A stretch of 64,000 bases of DNA from Microbacterium suaedae (GTDB lineage: Bacteria; Actinomycetota; Actinomycetes; Actinomycetales; Microbacteriaceae): the NCBI RefSeq assembly GCF_003254645.1, contig NZ_PNFD01000002.1, positions 558,001 through 622,000 of the forward strand, read 5' to 3'. The number at the start of each line of letters is the position of its first letter. Positions within the stretch are counted from its first letter, which is position 1. The position numbers and the translations under genes are program-made. Shown piece after piece: positions 10,611-19,034 of the stretch. The notes under the pieces are model-generated. The model was not told where the DNA came from. It ran no database searches and was given only the letters and a program-made list of their open reading frames with translations.

Positions 10611-11426
10611 TCAGTCGCCTGCGAGGGCCGCGCGCATGGCCTCGATGACCGCGCGCTCGCCATCGAGTGGCGTGTCCGGGTCGCCGTGCGTGAAGATGCG
10701 CACCTGCAGGACCGCCTGGTGGAGGAGCATCGGCAGCCCGTGATGGACGTCGCCGGCCCACGACGCGGCCAACGTGGTGGGCCAGGGGCTGTACGCAACG
10801 TCGAAGAGGGTTCCCCCTGTGCTCGCCAGGCGCGCTGCGACGGTCGCGTCCAGCTCCGTTCCACCCGGGAGCGTCGCGATCGTCAGATCGACCGGATCTG
10901 TCGCCTGGTCGAGCGCGACCGCGCGCGTGGGCGTGCCAGCGCGCGCTCCGAGGTCGACCAGCCCCTTCGCACGCTCGGGGCTCCGTGCGGCGATCTCGAC
11001 CGACTCCGACGACAGCTCGCTCACCGCAACGAGCGCGGACGTCGCCGTCGCGCCCGCGCCGAGAATCCGCACACGTCGCGCGCCGTCAGCGCCGATCTCA
11101 CGCAGCGCCGAGGTGATGCCCCCGACGTCGGTGTTGTATGCGCGGATCTCATCTCCCGCGAATCGGAGCGTGTTTGCGACGCCCGTGAGCTCGGCACGCA
11201 GATCGCGTTTCGCCGCCACCGCGAACGCGCTCTCCTTGAGCGGATACGTCACGGCGAGACCCCGGACGCGGGCCCGGGCGAGGTGCTCGGAGAACCGGGC
11301 GGCCGACACTTCGCGACGCGTGAACGACCAGTCGAGACCGAGGGCACGATAAGCGGCGAGGTGCAGTACGGGCGATCTGCTGTGTCCGATCGGATCGCCC
11401 CAGACCTCGAGGTGCGCCGATGCCAT
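10611..11426 (-). CDS. aroE: Shikimate dehydrogenase
   Basis: Reduces 3-dehydroshikimate with NADPH. The 271-residue protein has the substrate-binding GDPIGHSRSPVLHLAAYRAL at the N terminus, the catalytic Lys in VTYPLKESAF, ANTLRF, the nucleotide loop ILGAGATATSALVAV and the C-terminal MLLHQAVLQVRIFTH helix. Actinobacterial AroE proteins of this type often sit beside mltG, ruvX and alaS, as here. The ATG at 11426 overlaps the mltG stop by one base (TGATG). A 61-bp gap separates it from aroC downstream. Confidence 0.93.
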   Translation of the reverse strand: MASAHLEVWGDPIGHSRSPVLHLAAYRALGLDWSFTRREVSAARFSEHLARARVRGLAVTYPLKESAFAVAAKRDLRAELTGVANTLRFAGDEIRAYNTDVGGITSALREIGADGARRVRILGAGATATSALVAVSELSSESVEIAARSPERAKGLVDLGARAGTPTRAVALDQATDPVDLTIATLPGGTELDATVAARLASTGGTLFDVAYSPWPTTLAASWAGDVHHGLPMLLHQAVLQVRIFTHGDPDTPLDGERAVIEAMRAALAGD

Positions 11427-12940
11427 CAGCAGCCCGCCGTACCCGAATTCGCTTCACACCAGGCGTGAAGCTCCGCCTCGGCCGCCAGCTGCTGTTCGTA
11501 GGTCTCGCTGAACACGGTCTCCCCCGTGTCGAGATTCACCGTCACGAAGAACTGCCATGGGCCCTCGGCCGGATGCATCGCGGCGTCGATCGCGAGAGCG
11601 CCGGGGTTCGAGATGGGCCCGGCCGGCAACCCCGCACGCACGTAGGTGTTCCAGGGATTGTCGTCGTTCAGCGCCTCCTCGGAGCTGAACACATCACCCT
11701 CGTGCATCTCGCCGTAGCCGTACTGCGCTGTCGAGTCCATCTGCAGCAAGCCGCCTGTGGCCGAGATCGACTCATCGAGACGGTTCACGATGACGCGCGA
11801 AACCTTGTAGAAGTCGTCTTCGTCCCGCGCCTCGCGCTGGATGATCGACGCGATCGTGAGGATCCGCTCGGCCTGAGCGTCGGGGACGCCGGCCGCCTCG
11901 AGCGATTCTCGTGTGCCGTCGACCATGCGCTGGATCGCCTCACGCGGTGTCGTCTCGCGATCGAACTGGTAGGTCGCAGGGAAGAGCCAGCCCTCGAGGC
12001 TGTCGGCGTCGACGCCGTAGTCGCCCGGGTCGCTCAACGCGTCCCGGACACGGTCTTCCTCGACCTCAAGCCCGGCGGCGATACGCGGCACGATCTGCTC
12101 GAGGGTGAAGCCCTCAGGGAAGAACACCGCATCGTCGAGCTTGTTATCCAAGTCCTCGATCGCCTCGAGCGCGGCCGCCGCCGTCATCTTCTGCTGCAGC
12201 TGGTATGTGCCCGGCATCAACTCCGGGTCGCGCTGCGACGAGACGAGCATGTCGTAGAACACCGACTCAGTGAGCGTCGTGCCCGCCTCGTACAGCGCGA
12301 CCGACACCTCCCAGCCCGTGTCACCCTCGCTGATCGTGATGGTGGTCTCACCCGTCGCCAGACCCGGTTCGTAGTCGGTTGGCGTGGGATCGATGCCGAA
12401 TACGCTGATGCCGAAGCGATCGGCCACCTCTTGACCGTAGGTGCTCACCGCCCAGACACCGACGCCGGCGAGACCGCCGAGGACCGCGAGCAGGATCACG
12501 AGCGCGATGAGGCAGCCGCCTCGCCGGCGCTTCTTCTTCGGCGCGGAGTCGTCGTGATGCCCCGAGAGAAGGTCATGCAGCTCGGCGTCCGCGGCCGTTT
12601 CCGCATCCGCTTCCTTCACGGATCCCCGAGGGGCCTGCCCGTCCTGCGGGATCTGCCCGCCCTGCGAAGCCTGCCCACCTTGCGTCACCTGCCCACCTTG
12701 CGGTGCCTGCCCACCCTGGGAAGCCTGCCCGCCCTGCGGAGCTGCCGCTCCCGCGTCGGCCTGTCCGCTCGCGAGAGGCGCCGTAGGCTCCGGGCGTGGT
12801 CTGTCGGCTTCGGTCGGAGGCTCGGGCGCGCCCCCTTCCATTCGCGCACGCCCGGTATCGGCCGGTGCTGAATGCTCGCGCAACTCGCGCAGCTCGCGCC
12901 GCGTCCGCGGCCTGCCCTGGGGGGAATCGGGCTGGGTCAT
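11426..12940 (-). CDS. mltG: Endolytic murein transglycosylase MltG
   Basis: Cleaves nascent peptidoglycan strands and is thought to set glycan length. The 504 residues fall into three parts. The cytoplasmic N-terminal part (about 1-140) is disordered and includes six hexapeptide repeats of the QGGQAP type (residues about 68-103). One transmembrane helix (CLIALVILLAVLGGLAGVGVW) follows the basic KKKRRR, and then the extracytoplasmic YceG domain. LMPGTYQLQ, FPEGFTLEQIVPRIA and ILTIASIIQREA contain the LysM-like and catalytic segments; the Glu in IIQREA is the expected catalytic acid. FPATYQFD and GPISNPGALAIDAAMHPA complete the family signature. The ATG at 12940 lies ten bases from the ruvX stop. 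Confidence 0.93.
   Translation of the reverse strand: MTQPDSPQGRPRTRRELRELREHSAPADTGRARMEGGAPEPPTEADRPRPEPTAPLASGQADAGAAAPQGGQASQGGQAPQGGQVTQGGQASQGGQIPQDGQAPRGSVKEADAETAADAELHDLLSGHHDDSAPKKKRRRGGCLIALVILLAVLGGLAGVGVWAVSTYGQEVADRFGISVFGIDPTPTDYEPGLATGETTITISEGDTGWEVSVALYEAGTTLTESVFYDMLVSSQRDPELMPGTYQLQQKMTAAAALEAIEDLDNKLDDAVFFPEGFTLEQIVPRIAAGLEVEEDRVRDALSDPGDYGVDADSLEGWLFPATYQFDRETTPREAIQRMVDGTRESLEAAGVPDAQAERILTIASIIQREARDEDDFYKVSRVIVNRLDESISATGGLLQMDSTAQYGYGEMHEGDVFSSEEALNDDNPWNTYVRAGLPAGPISNPGALAIDAAMHPAEGPWQFFVTVNLDTGETVFSETYEQQLAAEAELHAWCEANSGTAGC
12633..12740. repeat. Six tandem 18-bp repeats inside mltG
   Basis: Six consecutive 18-base units (12633, 12651, 12669, 12687, 12705, 12723) resemble GCCTGCCCGCCCTGCGGA on the + strand. 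Each encodes a Gln-Gly-Gly-Gln-X-X hexapeptide in the cytoplasmic tail of MltG. The units differ by one to a few bases and the reading frame is kept. Copy-number change would alter tail length without a frameshift. Confidence 0.9.
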
Positions 12941-12950
12941 CTCGGTCCGT

Positions 12951-13421
12951 TCACTCCTCGTCGCGCGCGAGCACCTCGCCCGGCGCGCGCCCTGTGCGCT
13001 TCTCGGTATCGATCGCGTGCTGCAGGAACACCACCGCCGCCACCTGGTCGACGACGCCGCGCGACTTCTTCTGCGACCGTCCCGACTGCCGGAGCGCGGT
13101 GTGCGCGCTCACGGTGCTGAGCCGCTCGTCGACGAGCCGCACGGGCACGGCCGGCAGCGCGCGACGCAGCAGCTCTGCGAACTCCCGCGCATCCGCCGTG
13201 GACAGCGTATCCTCGCCGCGCATGTTCAGCGGAAGACCGACGATCATCTCGATCGGATCGTGCTCGCCCGCCAGCTCGACGAGGCGGGCGACCGACCGGT
13301 CGTCGCGCATCACCGTCTCGACCGGCACGGCGAGCATCCCGTCGGGATCGCAACGCGCCACTCCAACGCGTGCCTTCCCGACATCGATTCCGAGGCGCAC
13401 GCCCCGACGGAACTCGGTCAT
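12951..13421 (-). CDS. ruvX: Pre-16S rRNA nuclease / Holliday-junction resolvase-like YqgF
   Basis: RNase H-fold protein (156 aa) of the YqgF/RuvX family, linked in E. coli to maturation of the 16S rRNA 5' end and historically annotated as a Holliday junction resolvase. The motif LGIDVGKARVGVARCDPDG supplies the first acidic residue, MIVGLPLNMRG the central strand, and VRLVDERLSTVSAH the second acidic cluster. It lies between alaS and mltG, the standard actinobacterial order. The ATG at 13421 overlaps the alaS stop (ATGA). Confidence 0.93.
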   Translation of the reverse strand: MTEFRRGVRLGIDVGKARVGVARCDPDGMLAVPVETVMRDDRSVARLVELAGEHDPIEMIVGLPLNMRGEDTLSTADAREFAELLRRALPAVPVRLVDERLSTVSAHTALRQSGRSQKKSRGVVDQVAAVVFLQHAIDTEKRTGRAPGEVLARDEE

Positions 13422-16087
13422 CGTTCGGACAGCGCCTCCACGGCACGGCGCACGGCCTCGATCGCGGCGGGGATCTCCGCCGGATCCGTGCCTCCGCCCT
13501 GCGCGAGATCGGGCTTGCCGCCTCCGCCACCGCCGAGCGTCTGCGAAGCCAGCTTGACGAGGTCGCCGGCCTTCGCCCCGGCCTCACGTGCGCGCTCCGT
13601 CGTGCCGACCACCACGACAGGTCGTCCCTTTGCGACGCCCGCCAGGACGACGATCGCCGGCTCCGAGGCGAGGCGCTCCCGCACCTGCGTCACGAGCGTG
13701 CGCACGTCGTCCGCGGATCCGACCTCGCCGACGCTGTCTGCGACGAGCACCACGCGCCCCACGGGAGACGCGCTCGCAACGATCTCCGGGACACGCAGCT
13801 GCAGCTGCTGCGCTTCGAACTCCGCGATACGCTTCTCGGCCTGCTTCAGATTCGCCGACAGCTCGGCGACGCGGTCGACGAGCTTGTCGCGCGGTGTCTT
13901 CAGCGCGCTCGTGAGCTCTCCGATCAGCGCGCGCTCAGCAGTCAGCCCGCGGAACGCATCCTGTCCGACGAGAGCTTCGACGCGGCGGTTCGCCGCACCG
14001 ACCGACGACTCGCCCGTGAGCGAGATCAGTCCGATCTCGGCCGAGGAGCGTACGTGGGTGCCACCGCACAGCTCGCGCGACCACGGGCCGCCGATGTCGA
14101 CCATGCGCACCTGCTCGCCGTACTTCTCGCCGAACAGCGCCGTGGCGCCCGCGGCCTTAGCCTCGTCGAGAGTCGTGACGCGCGTCGTCACCTCGAGGTT
14201 GTCGCGCACGGCTGCGTTTGCGATCTCCTCGATCTCGCTCTTGGTCTGCTCGGACAGAGACTGACCCCACGAGAAGTCGAACCGCAGATAACCTGCGCGA
14301 TTGAGCGAGCCGGCCTGCGTCGCACCCGAGCCGAGCGTGTCGCGCAGTGCGGCGTGGACCAGGTGGGTCGCCGAGTGCGCCTGCTGAGCCTGGCGACGGT
14401 TCGCCTCGTCGACGACCGTCGTGGCAGCGTCGCCGACGCCGACCTCTCCCGACGTCACGAGAACCGTGTGGCTGACGAGACCGGGGACGGGGCGCTGAAC
14501 GTCGAGCACGTCGAGTTCGAAGCCGCTTCCCACGATCGTTCCCTTGTCGGCGACCTGTCCGCCTGCTTCCGCGTAGAGGGCGGTCTCGGCGAGGATCACC
14601 TCGGCCGTCTGTCCGGTCACGGCGCGGTCCGCCGGGGCTCCGTCAACGAGCAGACCGAGCACGCGTGTCTCGGTCACGAGGTCGTCGTATCCCGTGAACG
14701 ACGTCTCGCCCAGAGCGCGGAAGTCGCGGTACACGCCGACATCGGCGATCGCGCTCTTGCGCGAACGCGCGTCCTCCTTCGCTCGCTCCCGCTGTGCGCG
14801 CATGAGCGAGTCGAAGCCGTCGCGATCGACTCCGAGGCCCGCTTCCTCGGCGATCTCCAGCGTGAGATCGATCGGGAAGCCATAGGTGTCATGCAGCAGG
14901 AAGGCCTTGTCGCCGTCGAGCGAAGCGCGCCCCTGCTTCTTGGCCGTGTCGACCGCAGTATCGAGGATCGTCGACCCCGAGCTCAGGGTCCGCAGGAAGG
15001 TCTCCTCCTCGGCGAACGCATAGTTCGAGATGCGCTGCCAATCGGTCTCGAGCTCCGGATAGGTGGCCTTCATCGCATCGCGCGACGCGGCAAAGAGCTC
15101 CGGGAAAGTCGCCTCGCCGACGCCGAGAAGGCGCATCGAGCGCACCGTTCGGCGCATGAGGCGTCGCAGAATGTAGCCGCGTCCCTCATTCGCCGGAGTG
15201 ACCCCGTCGCTCAGGAGCATGAGCGAGCTCCGCACGTGGTCAGCGATGACGCGGAAGCGCACGTCGTCCTCGTGGTCGGCCCCATAGCGGCGCCCGCTGA
15301 GTTCGCTCGCGCGGTCGAGGACCGGACGGACCTGGTCGGTCTCGTACATGTTCTCGACGCCCTGCTTGAGGAACGCGACGCGCTCGAGCCCCATGCCGGT
15401 GTCGATGTTCTTCTTCGGCAGATCGCCGACGATGTCGAACTCCGTCTTGCTGCGGACGTTCTCGATCGCGTACTGCATGAACACGAGGTTCCAGATCTCA
15501 AGGAACCGGTCGTCGTCGACCGCGGGTCCTCCGTCGCGACCGTACGCCGGGCCGCGATCGAAATAGATCTCGGAGCACGGGCCGGCCGGTCCGGGCTGTC
15601 CCGTATGCCAGTAGTTGTCCTCGCGTCCCATCCGCTGGATCCGATGCGCGGGGAGACCGGCGATCTTCCGCCACAGCTGCTCGGCCTCGTCGTCGTCTTC
15701 GTAGACGGTGACCCAGAGGTCTTTCTCGTCGAAGCCCAGGCCGCCATCGGACTCACTCGACGTGAGCAGCTCCCACGCGTAGGAGATCGCGCCTTCCTTG
15801 AAGTAGTCGCCGAACGACCAATTGCCCATCATCTGGAAGAAGGTGCCGTGGCGCGCGGTCTTGCCGACTTCTTCGATGTCGTTCGTGCGAATGCACTTCT
15901 GGATGTCGGCAGCGCTTGGGTACGGCGCAGGCACGACCCCCGTCAGATACGGGATGAACGGCACCATTCCGGCGATCGTGAACATGATCGAGGGGTCGTC
16001 GCTGACGAGCGACGCCGACGGCACGATCGTGTGATCCTTGGCACGGAAGAAGTCGAGGTAGCGGGTGGCGATCTCCGCGGTCTTCAT
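13418..16087 (-). CDS. alaS: Alanyl-tRNA synthetase
   Basis: Charges tRNA-Ala. The 889-residue length is normal. The class II catalytic domain shows FTIAGMVPFIPYLTG and the GMGLERVAFLKQG motif. The editing domain has HSATHLVHAALRDTLG with paired His, and the zinc or editing Cys/His in RELCGGTHV. A coiled C-Ala region follows (VAELSANLKQAEKRIAEFEA), ending in the DHHA1-type glycine-rich segment. The ATG at 16087 gives MKTAEIATRYLDFFRAKDH, the usual start. ruvX and mltG follow in the same direction with an overlap, so they may be cotranscribed. Confidence 0.97.
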   Translation of the reverse strand: MKTAEIATRYLDFFRAKDHTIVPSASLVSDDPSIMFTIAGMVPFIPYLTGVVPAPYPSAADIQKCIRTNDIEEVGKTARHGTFFQMMGNWSFGDYFKEGAISYAWELLTSSESDGGLGFDEKDLWVTVYEDDDEAEQLWRKIAGLPAHRIQRMGREDNYWHTGQPGPAGPCSEIYFDRGPAYGRDGGPAVDDDRFLEIWNLVFMQYAIENVRSKTEFDIVGDLPKKNIDTGMGLERVAFLKQGVENMYETDQVRPVLDRASELSGRRYGADHEDDVRFRVIADHVRSSLMLLSDGVTPANEGRGYILRRLMRRTVRSMRLLGVGEATFPELFAASRDAMKATYPELETDWQRISNYAFAEEETFLRTLSSGSTILDTAVDTAKKQGRASLDGDKAFLLHDTYGFPIDLTLEIAEEAGLGVDRDGFDSLMRAQRERAKEDARSRKSAIADVGVYRDFRALGETSFTGYDDLVTETRVLGLLVDGAPADRAVTGQTAEVILAETALYAEAGGQVADKGTIVGSGFELDVLDVQRPVPGLVSHTVLVTSGEVGVGDAATTVVDEANRRQAQQAHSATHLVHAALRDTLGSGATQAGSLNRAGYLRFDFSWGQSLSEQTKSEIEEIANAAVRDNLEVTTRVTTLDEAKAAGATALFGEKYGEQVRMVDIGGPWSRELCGGTHVRSSAEIGLISLTGESSVGAANRRVEALVGQDAFRGLTAERALIGELTSALKTPRDKLVDRVAELSANLKQAEKRIAEFEAQQLQLRVPEIVASASPVGRVVLVADSVGEVGSADDVRTLVTQVRERLASEPAIVVLAGVAKGRPVVVVGTTERAREAGAKAGDLVKLASQTLGGGGGGKPDLAQGGGTDPAEIPAAIEAVRRAVEALSER

Positions 16088-16169
16088 GTGAGGGAGTGTG
16101 TCCTTGGCAGTTGCGTGTGGAGGCGCCGCTTCATGCGCGACGCCCGTCGAGGTGTGCGGCAGAGAGCCG

Positions 16170-16349
16170 TCAGTCTTCGGTATCGCGGGCGACCTCGGCG
16201 TGGTACGCCTCGGTCAGGGCGTCCGTGAAGCCGCTGATGCGCGCATCGATCGAGGCGAGCAGCTCGTTGCCGCGAGGATCCTTGCTCATGAAGTGCGCTG
16301 CGACGAAGCCGCCCACGATGCCGAGCAGGAACCACAGCGTGTTCTTCAT
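16170..16349 (-). CDS. Small membrane-anchored hypothetical protein
   Basis: A 59-residue protein beginning MKNTLWFLLGIVGGFVAAHFM, one N-terminal transmembrane helix followed by a charged helix (NELLASIDARISGFTDALTEAYHAEVARDTED). Function unknown. The ATG at 16349 has GGAG five bases upstream, far better supported than the longer open frame starting near 16508, which would cross the rpsD terminator. A TAGGAT hexamer at 16390-16395 on the same strand could be its -10. Other actinobacteria commonly have small membrane proteins (DUF948, DUF6167) between rpsD and alaS, so this is probably the local equivalent. That is an inference from position. Confidence 0.7.
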   Translation of the reverse strand: MKNTLWFLLGIVGGFVAAHFMSKDPRGNELLASIDARISGFTDALTEAYHAEVARDTED

Positions 16350-16420
16350 GTCTTCTCCACGGGTCGCGAGCGTCACGGACGGTCTTTCCATCCTAGGCGC
16401 TTCCCGGGGCGGATACGCGA

Positions 16421-16452
16421 AGGGCGCCGCGGACCGAGGTCCGCGGCGCCCT
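16421..16452 (-). terminator. Hairpin terminator after rpsD
   Basis: A perfect 15-bp inverted repeat (16421-16435 with 16438-16452, core GGGCGCCGCGGACC) lies 13 bases beyond the rpsD stop. There is no U-tract on either side, like many terminators of high-G+C actinobacteria. Confidence 0.75.
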
Positions 16453-16465
16453 GGGCGCTGGAGAA

Positions 16466-17095
16466 TCAGCGTGCGGCGTAGTACTCGACCACGAGCTGGA
16501 CCTCGCACTGCACCGGCACCTCGGCGCGCTTGGGACGCGCCACGAGCTTCGCCTGCAGCTTGTCGAGGGAGACCTCGAGGTAGCTCGGAACGGCGGGAAG
16601 AACCTCGGCGTGCCCGCCGGCAGCGGCGACCTGGAAGGGCTCGAGGCCCTCGCTCTTCGCCTTGACCTCGATCGTCTGCCCCGGCTTCACGCGGAACGAC
16701 GGACGGTCGACGATCTTGCCGTCGACGAGGATGTGGCGGTGCACCACGAACTGGCGCGACTGCGCCGTCGTCCGGGCGAAGCCCGAGCGGAGCACGAGCG
16801 CGTCCAGACGCATCTCGAGCAGCTCGACGAGGTTCTCACCCGTCAGGCCGTCGGTGCGGTTGGCTTCGTTGAAGGCGATGCGCAGCTGCTTCTCGCGGAT
16901 CCCGTACTGCTCGCGCAGACGCTGCTTCTCACGCAGGCGGACGGCGTAGTCGCTGTCCTGCTTGCGCTTCGTGCGTCCGTGCTGGCCGGGGCCGTACGGG
17001 CGGTTCTCGAGGTAGCGCTGCGCCTTCGGCGTCAGCGCGACACCGAGTGCGCGGGAGAGGCGGACCTTGCGACGGTCCTGAGCCTTGGTGACCAT
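16466..17095 (-). CDS. rpsD: 30S ribosomal protein S4 (zinc-independent type)
   Basis: Primary 16S rRNA-binding protein that nucleates small-subunit assembly. The 209 residues include VTKAQDRRKVRLSRALGVAL at the N terminus, RPYGPGQHGRTKRKQ, the S4 RNA-binding domain (RLDALVLRSGFARTTAQSRQFVVHRHILVDGKIV) and the C-terminal YYAAR. The four N-terminal Cys residues of zinc-binding S4 are absent; the only Cys is near the C terminus, so this is the C-minus form. The ATG at 17095 follows AAAGGA by five bases. The gene is monocistronic, with its own promoter at 17225-17233 and a terminator, and is not beside rpsM/rpsK. Confidence 0.96.
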   Translation of the reverse strand: MVTKAQDRRKVRLSRALGVALTPKAQRYLENRPYGPGQHGRTKRKQDSDYAVRLREKQRLREQYGIREKQLRIAFNEANRTDGLTGENLVELLEMRLDALVLRSGFARTTAQSRQFVVHRHILVDGKIVDRPSFRVKPGQTIEVKAKSEGLEPFQVAAAGGHAEVLPAVPSYLEVSLDKLQAKLVARPKRAEVPVQCEVQLVVEYYAAR

Positions 17096-17224
17096 GGGAT
17101 TCCTTTCACGTGCCGCGATTCGCGGCGTCACGGGCGTACATGCCGCCTTCTTCCCATTCGCGGGCGTACGCCGCACTGCCCGCGGGAATCATGAAGGGGA
17201 TGTGCTCGGACTTCGAGCCGGTCT

Positions 17225-17233
17225 ATCTTAGCA
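17225..17233 (-). promoter_or_regulatory. rpsD promoter, extended -10
   Basis: TGCTAAGAT on the minus strand is an extended -10 (TGn plus TAAGAT). The -35 is poor, as expected for extended -10 promoters. Transcription from about 17218 gives a leader of about 120 nt containing a GC hairpin at 17112-17126, a place where S4 autoregulation could act. Confidence 0.65.
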
Positions 17234-17259
17234 GACACCTCCCGCCGCGTTCACGGGCG

Positions 17260-18588
17260 TCAGGAGTCGACGATCCGCCGGATCTTCTCGAGACGCTCTC
17301 CGACATCACGCTCGGCACCATGCGACGTCGGTTCGTAGTAGCGCACGCCGCGAAGCTCATCGGGGAGATACTGCTGCGGGAGAACGCCGCGCGGGTCGTC
17401 GTGCGGGAAGCGGTACCCCTTGCCGTGCCCGAGGCGCTTCGCGCCCGCGTAGTGCGCGTCACGCAGGTGCAACGGCACGGGCCCAAACCGTCCGGCCCGC
17501 ACGTCTGCCAGGGCACCGTCGATCGCCGAGATCACCGCACCCGATTTCGGGGCCGTCGCGAGGTAGATGGTCGCCTCAGCAAGCGGGATCCGCGCCTCGG
17601 GCATACCGATGAGCTGCACCGTATCGGCGGCCGCGACCGCGATCTGCAGCGCACGAGGATCCGCCATGCCGATGTCCTCCGCCGCGTGGACCATCAATCG
17701 GCGCGCGATGAATCGCGGATCCTCGCCCGCCTCGATCATGCGGGCGAGGTAGTGGATGGCCGCGTCGGCATCGGATCCGCGGATCGACTTGATGAACGCA
17801 CTGATGACGTCGTAATGCTCATCGCCCTGCCGGTCGTAGCGCAGGAGGGCGCGATCAACGGCCTGCGAGACACGATCAGCCGTGACGACCGGAGTCTCCT
17901 CCCCATCCCGTTCGGAGACGGCGACGCCCGCGGCCGCTTCGAGGGCCGTGAGCGCGCGGCGCGCATCACCCGAGGACAGAGAGATGATCGCCTCCCGCGC
18001 CTCCGATTCGACCTCGACGGCGCCGTCGAGCCCGCGCGGATCCGACACCGCCCTGTCGAGGAGGGCGCCGAGGTCGTCGTCGGTGAGCGGCTTGAGGGTG
18101 AGCAGCAGCGAGCGGGACAGGAGCGGGGAGATCACCGAGAACGACGGGTTCTCGGTCGTCGCCGCGATGAGGATCACCCAGCCGTTCTCGACGCCCGGAA
18201 GCAGCGCGTCCTGCTGAGCCTTCGTGAAGCGGTGGATCTCATCGAGGAACAGGATCGTCGACTGGCCATACAGATCGCGCTGATCGAGCGCCTGCTGCAT
18301 GACCTCCCGCACGTCTTTCACCCCCGCGGTGATCGCGGAGAGTTCGACGAACCTCCGACCGGAGGACCGCGCGATGGCCTGGGCCAGCGTCGTCTTCCCC
18401 GTGCCCGGCGGCCCCCAGAGGATCACCGACACCGTTCCGGGCTTCGTCGCGTCCGGATCCGCGAGCGCCACGATGGGCGAGCCCGCGCCGAGCAAGTGGC
18501 GCTGTCCCGCGACCTCATCGAGAGAGTTCGGTCGCATCCGCACGGCGAGCGGAGTCTGCCCCTGGAAGAGCGCGCCGGAGTTCGTCAT
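17260..18588 (-). CDS. rarA: Replication-associated recombination protein A (RarA/MgsA AAA+ ATPase)
   Basis: AAA+ ATPase related to clamp loaders and Werner-interacting protein; acts at stalled or gapped replication forks. The 442-residue protein carries [21 protein letters not shown], Walker [17 protein letters not shown], Walker [13 protein letters not shown], sensor [10 protein letters not shown] and the C-terminal MgsA tetramerisation region ([37 protein letters not shown]). The ATG at 18588 is preceded by GGAGAGG. A TAGCGT hexamer lies seven bases before the start. The gene is transcribed away from the 87-residue membrane protein at 18675. Confidence 0.95.
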   Translation of the reverse strand: MTNSGALFQGQTPLAVRMRPNSLDEVAGQRHLLGAGSPIVALADPDATKPGTVSVILWGPPGTGKTTLAQAIARSSGRRFVELSAITAGVKDVREVMQQALDQRDLYGQSTILFLDEIHRFTKAQQDALLPGVENGWVILIAATTENPSFSVISPLLSRSLLLTLKPLTDDDLGALLDRAVSDPRGLDGAVEVESEAREAIISLSSGDARRALTALEAAAGVAVSERDGEETPVVTADRVSQAVDRALLRYDRQGDEHYDVISAFIKSIRGSDADAAIHYLARMIEAGEDPRFIARRLMVHAAEDIGMADPRALQIAVAAADTVQLIGMPEARIPLAEATIYLATAPKSGAVISAIDGALADVRAGRFGPVPLHLRDAHYAGAKRLGHGKGYRFPHDDPRGVLPQQYLPDELRGVRYYEPTSHGAERDVGERLEKIRRIVDS

Positions 18589-18607
18589 CCTCTCCACGCT
18601 AGACGGT

Positions 18608-18637
18608 TTGGCGCGCACTGCGCGCCTCGCGTAGTCT
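18608..18637 (+). promoter_or_regulatory. Promoter of the 87-residue membrane protein gene
   Basis: TTGGCG (18608-18613) and TAGTCT (18632-18637) are separated by 18 bases and precede the GTG start at 18675 by about 37 bases. The spacing and match to the housekeeping consensus are good for an actinobacterium. Confidence 0.55.
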
Positions 18638-18674
18638 CTCCCGCGTTCTACAGAGAGAGCGTCGAGGAGGCACC

Positions 18675-18938
18675 GTGGCATCGGCCAAGCAGCGTCGAGA
18701 GCGGATCGAGCGCGACCGCGCCCGCACCTACGAGGCGCGCGTGCGCTTCCAGGAATCGCGCGTCGCCCGCCGACGGCGCGACAACGTGGTGGCCGGCGTC
18801 GTCACGGGCGTCGTCCTCCTGCTGGCTGTCGGAGGCCAGGCGATGTTCTACTCCGTCGGTCCGGGCGCCGCCGACGAGTCCGTCGTCACGCCCACTCCCG
18901 AGCCGGCGGAGACCGCCACGCCCGACGACGCGGAGTGA
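18675..18938 (+). CDS. Hypothetical single-pass membrane protein
   Basis: The 87-residue product has a strongly basic N-terminal helix ([19 protein letters not shown] to VARRRRDN), one transmembrane helix ([22 protein letters not shown]) and a short Thr/Pro/Glu tail. The basic region is probably cytoplasmic and the tail outside. GTG start with GAGGAGG four bases upstream. The architecture resembles the membrane anchor that precedes the catalytic domain in actinobacterial cyclophilin-type prolyl isomerases, but no catalytic domain follows here. It is followed, on the same strand, by the DUF349 gene 96 bases later. Function unknown. Confidence 0.7.
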   Translation: MASAKQRRERIERDRARTYEARVRFQESRVARRRRDNVVAGVVTGVVLLLAVGGQAMFYSVGPGAADESVVTPTPEPAETATPDDAE

Positions 18939-19034
18939 CGACGGGGCCGAGAGACTTCAGGCCCCGACTGACATGCCATAGGCTGGGATCGTCCCTTTCC
19001 CCTTCCCGCGGACGCCCGCGCTGAGGAGCCTCCC

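Noticed and set aside
12633..12740. Tandem repeats as a possible CRISPR array
   Set aside because: Units are contiguous 18-mers without spacers, in frame inside mltG and protein-coding.
13370..16228. Very long open frame antisense to alaS; similar long antisense frames over carB/carA, thrS, rel, acnA and parC
   Set aside because: High G+C makes stop codons rare in these frames. The translations are Arg/Asp/His-rich low-complexity sequence with no family motif, whereas the opposite strand encodes clear enzymes.
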